Origin: Candidatus Villigracilis proximus
GTDB lineage: Bacteria > Chloroflexota > Anaerolineae > Anaerolineales > Villigracilaceae
Direction: 5' to 3'
Assembly: GCA_016715195.1 (NCBI GenBank)
Contig: JADKBB010000042.1
Coordinates: forward strand, 1-19,798
Length of the DNA stretch: 19,798 bases
A program made the translations under genes and the position numbers. The notes beneath the pieces were generated by a model. It searched no databases. It had not been told where the DNA came from and saw nothing but the letters and a program-made list of their open reading frames with translations. Below are positions 1-6,528 of this stretch, in pieces (position 1 is the first letter of the stretch; each line of letters opens with the position of its first letter).

Positions 1-1261
1 GTCTGTGTCTGCGTGCAATTGGCCGGCGGTGGCTTTATCGGCGTCATCGATAAATCGCTGCCACGCGCCAATCAATGGATCATACGTCCAGCCTGATTGG
101 TTGAGCAAGGCTACATATACATTGATCTGCTGCACGGGCACACCGCCTGCAGGTGCTTCTTCGGTGAAAAGATTGCTCGTGTAATTAAAGTTATTTGTTG
201 ATTTGCGCATGTTGTCATCTGAAATGGCGATCATGCGTTCGAGCGGAAGCATTGAGCCGCCGCCGTCATCTTCATGCGTCACAAACGAGCATTGCGGAAT
301 TTTCTCCAACACTTCGGCTGAGGCTGAGGCGTAGATCAAACACGCGTTTTGAAAGAAGCCCGCAATGTCGGCATAAAGCAAACGTCCCGAGCGGACGGGA
401 CCAACTTGTGCGATCGGCATTTTAGTGGATTCATTTGGAGTGGGGATCAACTGCTCGGACGGAATCAATCCCGCGTCCAGAAAAAGATTCGTGGATTTTA
501 AATCCGCATCCGCTCGACCTGATAACGGGTCGGCGTCGCTATCGGCATTTTCATCCCCGATATTTTGACTCGTGAAACTGAGCCATGCGGGCAAAATAAA
601 TTCAACCGAATATTTCGCGGCGCTGACATTAAATCCATAATAGCCGTTGCTATCGGTGGTCGTGGACTCAATCAGTTGCCCCGCACCATCATACAAGTTG
701 ACACAGATTCCGCCGACGCCTTTTTCGTAAGATTCCTGCCGTCCGTTTTTGTTTGTATCAAGCCAGACTTGATTGCCAAGAATATTTGAAGTTTGCGCGA
801 AGACGCCCGTGCGAATTTCACAATCACCCGTGATGGGAATTTCAGGCTGCGGATATTCGCCGTGAAAGACAGAAAGAAAACGCGTAGCGCCTTCGGTGAT
901 GTAAAACTCGAAGACCCACGGCGCAAACGAAAGCCCGGCCTGCGGACGTGCGACCGGCGGAAAGTGTGAAATTGAAATTAGCAAAGCGGGGAAGCGCAGT
1001 AGTTTTGTCTTCAACAAGCTGGGCGCTGAGCGGGTTGTACCCCGTTGGAAAATCTGTACGGTCAGGGCCGAAAGATACGGGCATGGAGATGGATTGCGGT
1101 GTGGGGGAGATGACAGGCGCGAGTGTTTGCGCGGCTGTGACTGTTGCGTTCGATTGTGCTGCGGGTTGAGTTGTTGCTTCGCTTGCTGCATTGCAGCCGA
1201 GTAATATGAATAAACCGAGACTCAGGATGAGCGGAATTTTTGCGCTATATTTTTTTGTCAA
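1..1261 (-). pseudogene. DUF3048 (YerB-like) lipoprotein with SdrD_B-type insert; frameshifted, 3' end outside window
   Basis: The frame from a TTG start at 1261 gives a lipoprotein signal (two Lys, hydrophobic stretch, lipobox LLGC, Cys23) and a low-complexity Thr/Pro/Gln linker, then a DUF3048 start ending in the run of four G at 988-991. The homologous sequence continues one frame over: LISISHFPPVARPQAGLSFA, then TRFLSVFHGEYP, and after an insert VGPVRSGRLLYADIAGFF and EKIPQCSFV, which are hallmark DUF3048 stretches. That second frame is open from ~987 to position 1. Between the two DUF3048 halves lies about 108 residues of SdrD_B-like sequence (463-786: GNQVWLDTNKNGRQ, GVGGICVNLYD, DSNGYYGF). 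Removing one base from the 988-991 homopolymer restores a single ORF, so this is either a fresh frameshift or a sequencing error. DUF3048 proteins are exported or anchored with unknown function. It probably follows the HIT gene, 91 bp away. Family call is firm; intactness is not. Confidence 0.8.
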
Positions 1262-1271
1262 AATTTGGATA

Positions 1272-1276
1272 CCTCC
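1272..1276 (-). promoter_or_regulatory. Ribosome binding site fixing a TTG start at 1261
   Basis: On the minus strand GGAGG lies 10 bases before TTG (1261-1259). Upstream in-frame ATG codons exist, for example at 1330, but have no such signal and would place 23 unrelated residues before the lipoprotein signal peptide. A TATAAT match on the same strand (1295-1290) lies just upstream, without a clear -35. Confidence 0.55.
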
Positions 1277-1352
1277 GATACGTGCTGGAATTATATAAAT
1301 CCCCCGATTGATTGAAATTACTTTGATCACAGCGAGAAATAAAAATCCCTTT

Positions 1353-1844
1353 TCATTTGTGGTTGACTAAAAATCCCTCGCGCACACGCTTGTATGTATC
1401 TTCCAATGCTTCAGGCAGCACACGTGTTTCGCCGGTTGTAGTTATAAAATTCGTATCGCCAGCCCAGCGCGGCACAATATGAATGTGGACGTGACCCAGC
1501 ACGCCCGCGCCCGCCGCTTCGCCGATGTTGATTCCCATGTTGAAGGATTCTGTGCGATAGGTCTTTCGCAGGATCGTGGTACAGCGTGAAGCAAGTTCCA
1601 TCATTTCGGCGCGGGTGTTGGAATCCAATTCTTCGAGATTGGAAACATGCGCGAAGGGGATGACCATCAAATGTCCGCTGGTGTAGGGGAAGCGGTTGAG
1701 GATCACATACGCGTTTTTTCCGCGGAAGGCGATCAGGTTTTCGGCACTGTCCGCTTTGGCCTGTGCATTGCAAAATACACAACCGGATTCTTTTTCGTGT
1801 TTTTCAATGTATGTCATACGCCAGGGTGACCAGAGATGATTCAT
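1353..1844 (-). CDS. HIT-family protein (Ap4A phosphorylase / nucleotide hydrolase type)
   Basis: This 163-residue protein carries the histidine triad HVHIHIV (His118, His120, His122), the catalytic signature of the HIT superfamily, which hydrolyses or phosphorolyses nucleotide phosphoanhydrides such as Ap4A. Asn50 in ILNRFPY and GHLMVIPFAH fit the conserved core. The N-terminal WSPWRMTYIE and the CVFC pair (Cys22, Cys25, possible zinc ligands) resemble the bacterial Ap4A-phosphorylase-like subgroup. The ATG at 1844 is chosen over a longer in-frame ORF from 1940 because homology begins at MNHLWSPW and the added 32 residues derive from a repetitive A/G-rich leader. No strong Shine-Dalgarno is visible. 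The exact substrate cannot be read from sequence. Confidence 0.93.
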   Translation of the reverse strand: MNHLWSPWRMTYIEKHEKESGCVFCNAQAKADSAENLIAFRGKNAYVILNRFPYTSGHLMVIPFAHVSNLEELDSNTRAEMMELASRCTTILRKTYRTESFNMGINIGEAAGAGVLGHVHIHIVPRWAGDTNFITTTGETRVLPEALEDTYKRVREGFLVNHK

Positions 1845-1860
1845 AAGGTGAAGTATAAAG

Positions 1861-1882
1861 GATGAAAGACGAAAGAGGAAAG
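1861..1882. repeat. Heptanucleotide tandem repeat upstream of the HIT gene
   Basis: Three consecutive seven-base units, GATGAAA, GACGAAA and GAGGAAA, lie just upstream of the HIT start. They share the purine-rich, period-seven character of the arrays at 4021-4064 and 5805-5834, so they are read as a weaker member of the same repeat class. Confidence 0.45.
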
Positions 1883-1896
1883 AATTTTTTTCATTA

Positions 1897-2076
1897 GACC
1901 TCTTGTATAAGTAAAGCGTTGTAAACCCAAAAGTCACCACACCTGCCCTGGCGGGCGGTGCCAGGGAGACACTAAGTCACTAAGTTTTTCCTTTGAGTCT
2001 CGCACCGCGCGGCGCAGAGGTGTCGAGACTTTGTCCTGCGGGTTGTGGTTAAAAAAACGGACTTTTGCAAGAGGTC
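1897..2076. mobile_element. Candidate MITE-like element bounded by 16-bp imperfect terminal inverted repeats
   Basis: The left end GACCTCTTGTATAAGT (1897-1912) is the reverse complement of the right end at 2061-2076 with two mismatches in 16. The 180-bp interior has no plausible gene but contains two hairpins: CCCTGGC/GCCAGGG (1946-1952 with 1960-1966) and GTCTCG/CGAGAC (1997-2002 with 2024-2029). It also holds AAGTCACCA (1931-1939) and CCTTTGAGTCT (1990-2000), both repeated in order at 4812-4868, so part of the interior is a diverged copy of that dispersed repeat. The block fills the gap between two co-oriented genes. No clear target-site duplication was found, so mobility is inference. Confidence 0.45.
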
Positions 2077-2084
2077 AATTCTCT

Positions 2085-2678
2085 TTAACTGCTCAATTTA
2101 AATTTTAGAGATTGTTTTACCGCAGGCCATTCCAGATTGATAATGGAAAATACAACTGTATCGCGGTAAATCCCATCCGCAGATTTGGAGTGATTTCTGA
2201 GCACGCCATCCTGTTTGGCGCCCAATCTGGCAATCGCCGCACGGGATTTGTGATTATGCCAATGTGTGCGGAATTCCACGGCGATTGCATCCAGTTTTTC
2301 GAAGGCGTGAGATAACAGTAAATATTTACATTCGGTGTTGACGATTGTCCGTTGATAACTGGCTGAATACCAGGTGTAGCCGATCTCCAGCCGCTGATTG
2401 ATTTCGTCCACGTTGCAGTAGCGGGTGCTGCCGATAATTTTGCCGGTTGCTTTCTCGCGCACAATAAACGGCATCCAGCCCGCGTTCTCGCGCAAGTCTA
2501 AAGCGGACTTGATCGTTGTCTCCGCAGTCTCAGGTGACGGAACCGAGGTAAACCACAATTTCCAAAGTTCACCGTCTTTTACGGCTTCAATGATTCCATC
2601 CAGATGTTCCAGAGAAAGCGGCTCCAAAATTACATGTTCCCCTGTAAGTATGACCGGTTCGACCCATCTCTTTTTCAT
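2085..2678 (-). CDS. GNAT-family N-acetyltransferase (RimJ/RimL type)
   Basis: A 197-residue protein of the Acetyltransf_3 type, which transfers acetyl from acetyl-CoA to an amino group. It begins with the typical LTGEHVILEPLSLEHLDGI strand-helix. The central FIVREKATGKIIGSTRY and LEIGYTWYSASYQRTIVNTE match strands beta4-beta5 and the acetyl-CoA pyrophosphate loop region. AFEKLDAIAVEFRTHWHN and SRAAIARLGAKQDGVLRNH are the usual C-terminal signature. The ATG at 2678 is preceded by AAGGA at good spacing. Substrate unknown: RimJ/RimL relatives act on ribosomal proteins, but this broad family also modifies small molecules. The stop lies 8 bp from the possible MITE end, so that element occupies its 3' flank. 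Confidence 0.92.
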   Translation of the reverse strand: MKKRWVEPVILTGEHVILEPLSLEHLDGIIEAVKDGELWKLWFTSVPSPETAETTIKSALDLRENAGWMPFIVREKATGKIIGSTRYCNVDEINQRLEIGYTWYSASYQRTIVNTECKYLLLSHAFEKLDAIAVEFRTHWHNHKSRAAIARLGAKQDGVLRNHSKSADGIYRDTVVFSIINLEWPAVKQSLKFKLSS

Positions 2679-2833
2679 TACACATCCTTTTATGATTTAA
2701 TATTCAAAACACAAAACAAAACCAGCATACAAACAATTATAGTCAAACCAGTCCTTAATTTCTAATCCCTCATTACTTATTTCTCATTCCATCATCCTTC
2801 CCCATTCATCCTTTTTAAGTTATCCTCACCCAA

Positions 2834-4039
2834 ATGCAACCGACCTTATTCTCATCCGTTCATCTCACGGTTTCCCAACTCACATTCCATATTCGCAAGC
2901 AATTGGAGAACGACCCAACCTTGCAGGACGTGTGGGTGGAAGGGGAGATTTCGAATCTTTCGCGGCCTGCTTCAGGTCACATTTATTTTACGCTCAAAGA
3001 TAAGAATGCTTCGCTTAAGTGCATGATGTGGAAACCTGATGCAGCAAAGCTGCGCATCGCTTTACAGGATGGCATGGCCGTCGAAGCGCATGGGCGCATC
3101 ACAGTTTACGAGCCGCAGGGCACCTATCAACTTGCGGTGAATCTGATTCAGCCCAAAGGCGAAGGCGCGTTGTATCAGGAATTCTTGCGGTTGAAAGCCG
3201 CGCTTGAAGCCGAAGGACTTTTTGACCCCGAGCGCAAACGTCCCATCCCCGAATTTCCGCGTGTGGTTGGTATCGTCACCTCGGGCACGGGGGCGGCCTT
3301 GCGTGACATGCTCAACACACTCCGCCGCCGGTTGCCGCTGACAAAAGTGATTCTCGCGCCTGCTCCTGTGCAAGGTGTCGATGCTCCGCCCGCACTTGTC
3401 AAAGCCTTGCAATCGCTCAATTCTCAAAATCCTGATGTGATCCTGCTGGCACGCGGCGGTGGTTCGATTGAAGATCTGTGGGCTTTCAATGATGAACGTG
3501 TTGTGCGTGCCGTTGCGGATTCAAAAGCACCCATCATCTGCGGAGTTGGTCACGAAACTGATTTCACCCTTTCAGATTTCGCCGCGGATTTGCGTGCCCC
3601 GACTCCCACCGCCGCCGCTGAACTTGCCACCCGCATCACATTGGATGACTTGTATTCACAGCTTAATTATCAGGCTGCACGCATCACCGACTTAATCTCG
3701 GGCCTGCTCGCTGAACAAAAAGCATTGATCTCCGCTTTTGCATCGCGCATGAAATATGTTTCCCCCGAACGGCGCATCCAATCTGACACCCAAACCCTCG
3801 ATGAACTTTCGCGCCGCGCATATTCTGCGCTGACTCACCGCATCCAATTACAGGCCAGACACGTAGATGGAATATCAAAACGCTTGCAATCCTTGAATCC
3901 CGAGGGCATATTGTCCCGTGGATATGCTATCATCACCCGCAAGGAAGATGGCAAAGTCGTGACTCAGGTATCACAAGCACAAGGCGAGATGAAAGTCCGC
4001 GTGAGTGACGGCGAGTTTGAAGTGAGAAGAGAACAGTAA
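2834..4039 (+). CDS. xseA: Exodeoxyribonuclease VII large subunit
   Basis: This 401-residue protein is the catalytic subunit of exonuclease VII, which degrades single-stranded DNA from both ends. The N-terminal OB fold (about residues 11-105: VWVEGEISNLSRPASGHIYF, KCMMWK) binds ssDNA. The nuclease core has the characteristic ARGGGSIEDLWAFNDE (206-221) and GVGHETDFTLSDFAADLRAP (237-256). It is shorter than the ~456 residues of E. coli XseA, mostly in the C-terminal helical part. xseB follows 56 bp downstream in the same direction, so the subunits are likely co-transcribed. No strong ribosome binding site precedes the ATG, but homology begins within ten residues of it. The last codons and stop lie in a heptanucleotide repeat. 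Confidence 0.97.
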   Translation: MQPTLFSSVHLTVSQLTFHIRKQLENDPTLQDVWVEGEISNLSRPASGHIYFTLKDKNASLKCMMWKPDAAKLRIALQDGMAVEAHGRITVYEPQGTYQLAVNLIQPKGEGALYQEFLRLKAALEAEGLFDPERKRPIPEFPRVVGIVTSGTGAALRDMLNTLRRRLPLTKVILAPAPVQGVDAPPALVKALQSLNSQNPDVILLARGGGSIEDLWAFNDERVVRAVADSKAPIICGVGHETDFTLSDFAADLRAPTPTAAAELATRITLDDLYSQLNYQAARITDLISGLLAEQKALISAFASRMKYVSPERRIQSDTQTLDELSRRAYSALTHRIQLQARHVDGISKRLQSLNPEGILSRGYAIITRKEDGKVVTQVSQAQGEMKVRVSDGEFEVRREQ

Positions 4040-4064
4040 AAAGTAAGAAGTAAAAAGTGAGAAG
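4021..4064. repeat. Heptanucleotide tandem repeat spanning the xseA stop codon
   Basis: Six seven-base units in register (AGTGAGA, AGAGAAC, AGTAAAA, AGTAAGA, AGTAAAA, AGTGAGA) run from inside xseA, through its TAA at 4037-4039, into the xseA-xseB gap. The last residues of XseA (EVRREQ) are therefore encoded by repeat. The same AGTGAGA unit recurs inside murJ at 5805-5834. Confidence 0.75.
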
Positions 4065-4095
4065 CGGAAAAAATCGTAAATAGTTTGGAGCAATT

Positions 4096-4356
4096 ATGGC
4101 AAAGACCTCAAAAACATCCAAAACCTCAGAAACCTTAGAAACCTCAGCCCTAACCTACGAACAAGCCATGACCGAACTCGAAAGCCTTGTCGAAGCACTG
4201 GAAGGGGAGCAGAATCCGCTTGAAGATTCGATGAAGCTATTTGAACGGGGACAGTCCCTCGTCATGCATTGTGGCGCTTTACTCGAAGCCGCTCAACTCA
4301 AAGTGCAGAAACTGGTCGGAGAGACGATGACCGCCTTCGAGGAAGAATCCGAATGA
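4096..4356 (+). CDS. xseB: Exodeoxyribonuclease VII small subunit
   Basis: An 86-residue protein with the XseB pattern LTYEQAMTELESLVEALE, then NPLEDSMKLFERGQSL and a C-terminal helix (AAQLKVQKL). XseB is a helical hairpin that binds the large subunit to form active exonuclease VII. The first 18 residues are a simple Lys/Thr/Ser/Glu run (KTSKTSETLETS) encoded by nine-base repeats of the AAACCTCAG type, absent from typical XseB and apparently a repeat-derived extension. GGAG lies 5-6 bases before the ATG. The stop overlaps the start of the next gene as ATGA (4353-4356), suggesting translational coupling. Confidence 0.93.
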   Translation: MAKTSKTSKTSETLETSALTYEQAMTELESLVEALEGEQNPLEDSMKLFERGQSLVMHCGALLEAAQLKVQKLVGETMTAFEEESE

Positions 4357-4805
4357 ATCTGGCTGCGATCTTACAAAATAAAGTATTGATTGCCGTGTTG
4401 ATCGGTTGGCTGTTGGCGCAGGCCTTAAAGATTCCCACTGAATATTTGCGTTCACGCCGTTGGATGTGGGCCATGTTCTTTGCACCGGGCGGAATGCCCT
4501 CGTCACATTCGGCGCTGTTGGTCTCAGGAACCATGGCGGTGGGACTGTATCACGGCTTTGATAATCCGCTGTTTGGGATCGCGGTTGCCATCACGATGAT
4601 CGTTGTCCACGATGCGGCCGGCGTACGCAGACAGGCCGGCATGCACGCCGAGCGCATCAATCTGCTTTTTGAAGAATTATTAAAAGGTCACATGTGGGAT
4701 GAAAATGAATTAAAGGAAGTCATCGGTCATACACCGCTCGAAGTAGTCGGTGGAATTTTGCTGGGCTTCCTGGTCGCAATCACACAATGGATCGTTTGGC
4801 CGTAA
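4353..4805 (+). CDS. Divergent PAP2 family (DUF212) membrane protein
   Basis: A 150-residue membrane protein with the DUF212 signatures GGMPSSHSA (46-54) and HDAAGVRRQAG (86-96), resembling the phosphatase motifs of PAP2 enzymes. Hydrophobic segments are visible near residues 9-25, 53-68, 74-88 and 131-148. Members are presumed lipid-phosphate or related phosphatases, but this is inferred from the motifs rather than known for this family. The ATG at 4353 overlaps the xseB stop by four bases; an in-frame GTG/ATG upstream would run through xseB and is rejected. Co-transcription with xseAB is likely; a functional link is not evident. Confidence 0.92.
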   Translation: MNLAAILQNKVLIAVLIGWLLAQALKIPTEYLRSRRWMWAMFFAPGGMPSSHSALLVSGTMAVGLYHGFDNPLFGIAVAITMIVVHDAAGVRRQAGMHAERINLLFEELLKGHMWDENELKEVIGHTPLEVVGGILLGFLVAITQWIVWP

Positions 4806-4877
4806 ACCACAAAGTCACCAAGGCGCAAAGTCTCAAAGATTTCTTAGTGGCTTCGTGCCTTTGAGTCTTGGTGGCTA
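4803..4877. repeat. Imperfect inverted intergenic repeat between convergent genes
   Basis: A 75-bp sequence whose left arm (ACCACAAAGTCACCAAGG) pairs with its right arm at about 13 of 18 positions and shows a loose nine-base rhythm of CNAAG-type units. It lies between the convergent DUF212 and murJ genes and could act as a bidirectional transcription-ending hairpin. AAGTCACCA and CCTTTGAGTCT are shared, in order, with 1931-2000, so it is one copy of a dispersed repeat. Confidence 0.6.
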
Positions 4878-4903
4878 AATTTCAAAATTGGCAGCTTTCT
4901 TTT

Positions 4904-6490
4904 TTAACTCCGCTTCAATCTTCTCAAAACCCCATTCACCATATATTGCAATTCAGGCACACGCATGAACCACAACGCGGCAAAATAAACGCCGCCGCCG
5001 ATGATCACACCCACGGGGGTAATGATCCACGGGCTGAATTCCTGACCCAGATAACGCCAGCTAAAAATAGCAAATGACATGGCAAAGACACCCAACGCAG
5101 CCGAAACAATTCCGCGCAGGATGAATTTGCCTTCGATGCCGTTCAATCTTTTTTGCATCACAATAAATAACACGATTGCTTCGAGCGCAGTCGCCAATGA
5201 ATTTGCCAGCGCGAGTCCGCCGTGGGGCATCCAGCCGATGAATTCAAATAATTTAATGAAGGCGATGCTAAACACAATATTGAGTGCCATCGCAACGGTT
5301 CCAATAATGACCGGTGTTTTTGTATCATGCTGCGCATAAAAGGCACGTGTCAAAATTTCCATAATTGCGTGGCCGACCATGCCCGCCGCGTACCAGAGCA
5401 GAGCCCATGCCACGATTTCCACGGCGCGCGAGTCAAACTCTCCGCGTTGATATAACAATGAAATGAGCGGCCTGCGCAAGAGGATTAACCCCGCGCTTGC
5501 GGGCAGCGCCAGCAAAATGACAGAGCGCAGCGTGGCCGCAAGTGAAGAACGCATTTCATCTTTTTGACCAAGCGCATGTTGTGACGAAAAAGTCGGCATG
5601 ACTGCGATTGCCGCGGACTGTGCGATCACGGCCTGTGCCATCAACATCAGCGAGAAACCATAATATAAACCGGTCACACTTCCGCTGACCATTTGTGATG
5701 CCAGCCAGGTATTGACCCAGAAATTTAATTGCACAATTGCCACGCCCAGCAGACGCGGTCCCATCAGGGTGAGTACTTGTCTTACGTTTGAGTCTTTTAA
5801 TCCGAGTGAGAAGTGAGAAGTAAGAAGTGAGAAGTTTGGAAGTTTTGCAAGTGAGGGAATTTGTACGAGTAGATATAAAGCCGCGCCGATCACCACGCCC
5901 CACGCCAGACCAAAAATTCCCATTGAAGGTGCAAGTACGAGCGCGCCGAAAATGATGCCAAGTTGATACAGTGCAGGCGTAAGTGCTGGCACAAGAAAAG
6001 TTTGATGCGCATTGAGAATGCCAACGAAAAGTCCGCCCAAACCAAAGAGAACTGTCGAGATCAATTGAATGCGTAACAATGAAATTGTCAGCGTGAAGAG
6101 TTGCGGGTCGTTGGAGAGGCCGGGGGCTAACGCGTAGCGCACCACTTGCGGGGCGAAAAATGCAACGAGAAGGGCAAGCAGGCTGAGGGTCAGCGTGACC
6201 GCGTTGGCGATCGCGGATGCGAGTCTCCAGGCAGAGGCTTTGTCATCTTTGGCAAGCAATCCGGTAAACGTCGGAATGAAAGCAGAGCCGAGCGCGCCGC
6301 CCGCCACCAGTAAAAATAAAGTTTCACTCACACGGTTGGCCGCGAAGAATGCGTCGAGTTCGGGTGATGCGCCAAATGTGCGCGCCACGATCACGCCGCG
6401 TATCAAGCCGGTGATCTGCCCGAGAAAAATGGCGATCATCACTGTGCCCGTTGCGCGGGCGATCTGTTTATTTGCATTTGATTCTGTCAT
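4904..6490 (-). CDS. murJ: Lipid II flippase MurJ (MviN)
   Basis: A 528-residue polytopic membrane protein of the MOP exporter superfamily, with about 14 hydrophobic segments. It moves lipid-linked peptidoglycan precursor across the cytoplasmic membrane. Family marks are GLIRGVIVARTFGASPELDAFFA (residues 28-50, with Arg31 and Asp46 at the conserved positions), GGALGSAFIPTF (64-75), LLYQRGEFD and LTRAFYAQHDTKTPV. About residues 219-230 (NFSLLTSHFSLG) are encoded by a heptanucleotide repeat and form an unusual loop insertion between membrane segments. The ATG at 6490 has no clear ribosome binding site, and only 38 bp separate it from the divergent PLD gene, so the two promoters must be compact or overlapping. 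Confidence 0.96.
   Translation of the reverse strand: MTESNANKQIARATGTVMIAIFLGQITGLIRGVIVARTFGASPELDAFFAANRVSETLFLLVAGGALGSAFIPTFTGLLAKDDKASAWRLASAIANAVTLTLSLLALLVAFFAPQVVRYALAPGLSNDPQLFTLTISLLRIQLISTVLFGLGGLFVGILNAHQTFLVPALTPALYQLGIIFGALVLAPSMGIFGLAWGVVIGAALYLLVQIPSLAKLPNFSLLTSHFSLGLKDSNVRQVLTLMGPRLLGVAIVQLNFWVNTWLASQMVSGSVTGLYYGFSLMLMAQAVIAQSAAIAVMPTFSSQHALGQKDEMRSSLAATLRSVILLALPASAGLILLRRPLISLLYQRGEFDSRAVEIVAWALLWYAAGMVGHAIMEILTRAFYAQHDTKTPVIIGTVAMALNIVFSIAFIKLFEFIGWMPHGGLALANSLATALEAIVLFIVMQKRLNGIEGKFILRGIVSAALGVFAMSFAIFSWRYLGQEFSPWIITPVGVIIGGGVYFAALWFMRVPELQYMVNGVLRRLKRS
5805..5834. repeat. Heptanucleotide tandem repeat inside murJ
   Basis: Four seven-base units on the plus strand, AGTGAGA, AGTGAGA, AGTAAGA, AGTGAGA, lie within the coding region of murJ. 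On the coding strand they give FSLLTSHFSL, in a loop of the flippase. The unit is identical to that at the xseA 3' end. Confidence 0.8.
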
Positions 6491-6503
6491 AGGGTGGCGG
6501 GAT

Positions 6504-6509
6504 TATAAT
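6504..6509 (+). promoter_or_regulatory. Possible -10 element for the PLD lipoprotein gene
   Basis: A perfect TATAAT lies in the 38-bp gap between divergent murJ and the PLD gene, 20 bases before the PLD start. ATTATAAT reads as a -10-like sequence on both strands. No convincing -35 is present at 16-18 bases, so the call rests on the hexamer and its position. Confidence 0.3.
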
Positions 6510-6528
6510 CGCTTCGGGAGATTTTTTT

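Noticed and set aside
195..789. Plus-strand open frames opposite the DUF3048 gene
   Set aside because: The minus strand carries clear DUF3048 and SdrD_B homology through the whole region; the plus frames show none.
1845..1940. Longer HIT protein starting at 1940
   Set aside because: The extra 32 residues come from a repetitive leader and are absent from the family; the start at 1844 aligns with the conserved WSPWRM beginning.
1890..2083. Target-site duplication around the inverted-repeat block
   Set aside because: Flanks (CATTA on the left, AATTC on the right) do not give a convincing direct repeat, so the MITE call stays tentative.
3062..3695. Alternative frames within xseA on both strands
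   Set aside because: They overlap the conserved exonuclease VII core entirely and contain no recognisable domains.
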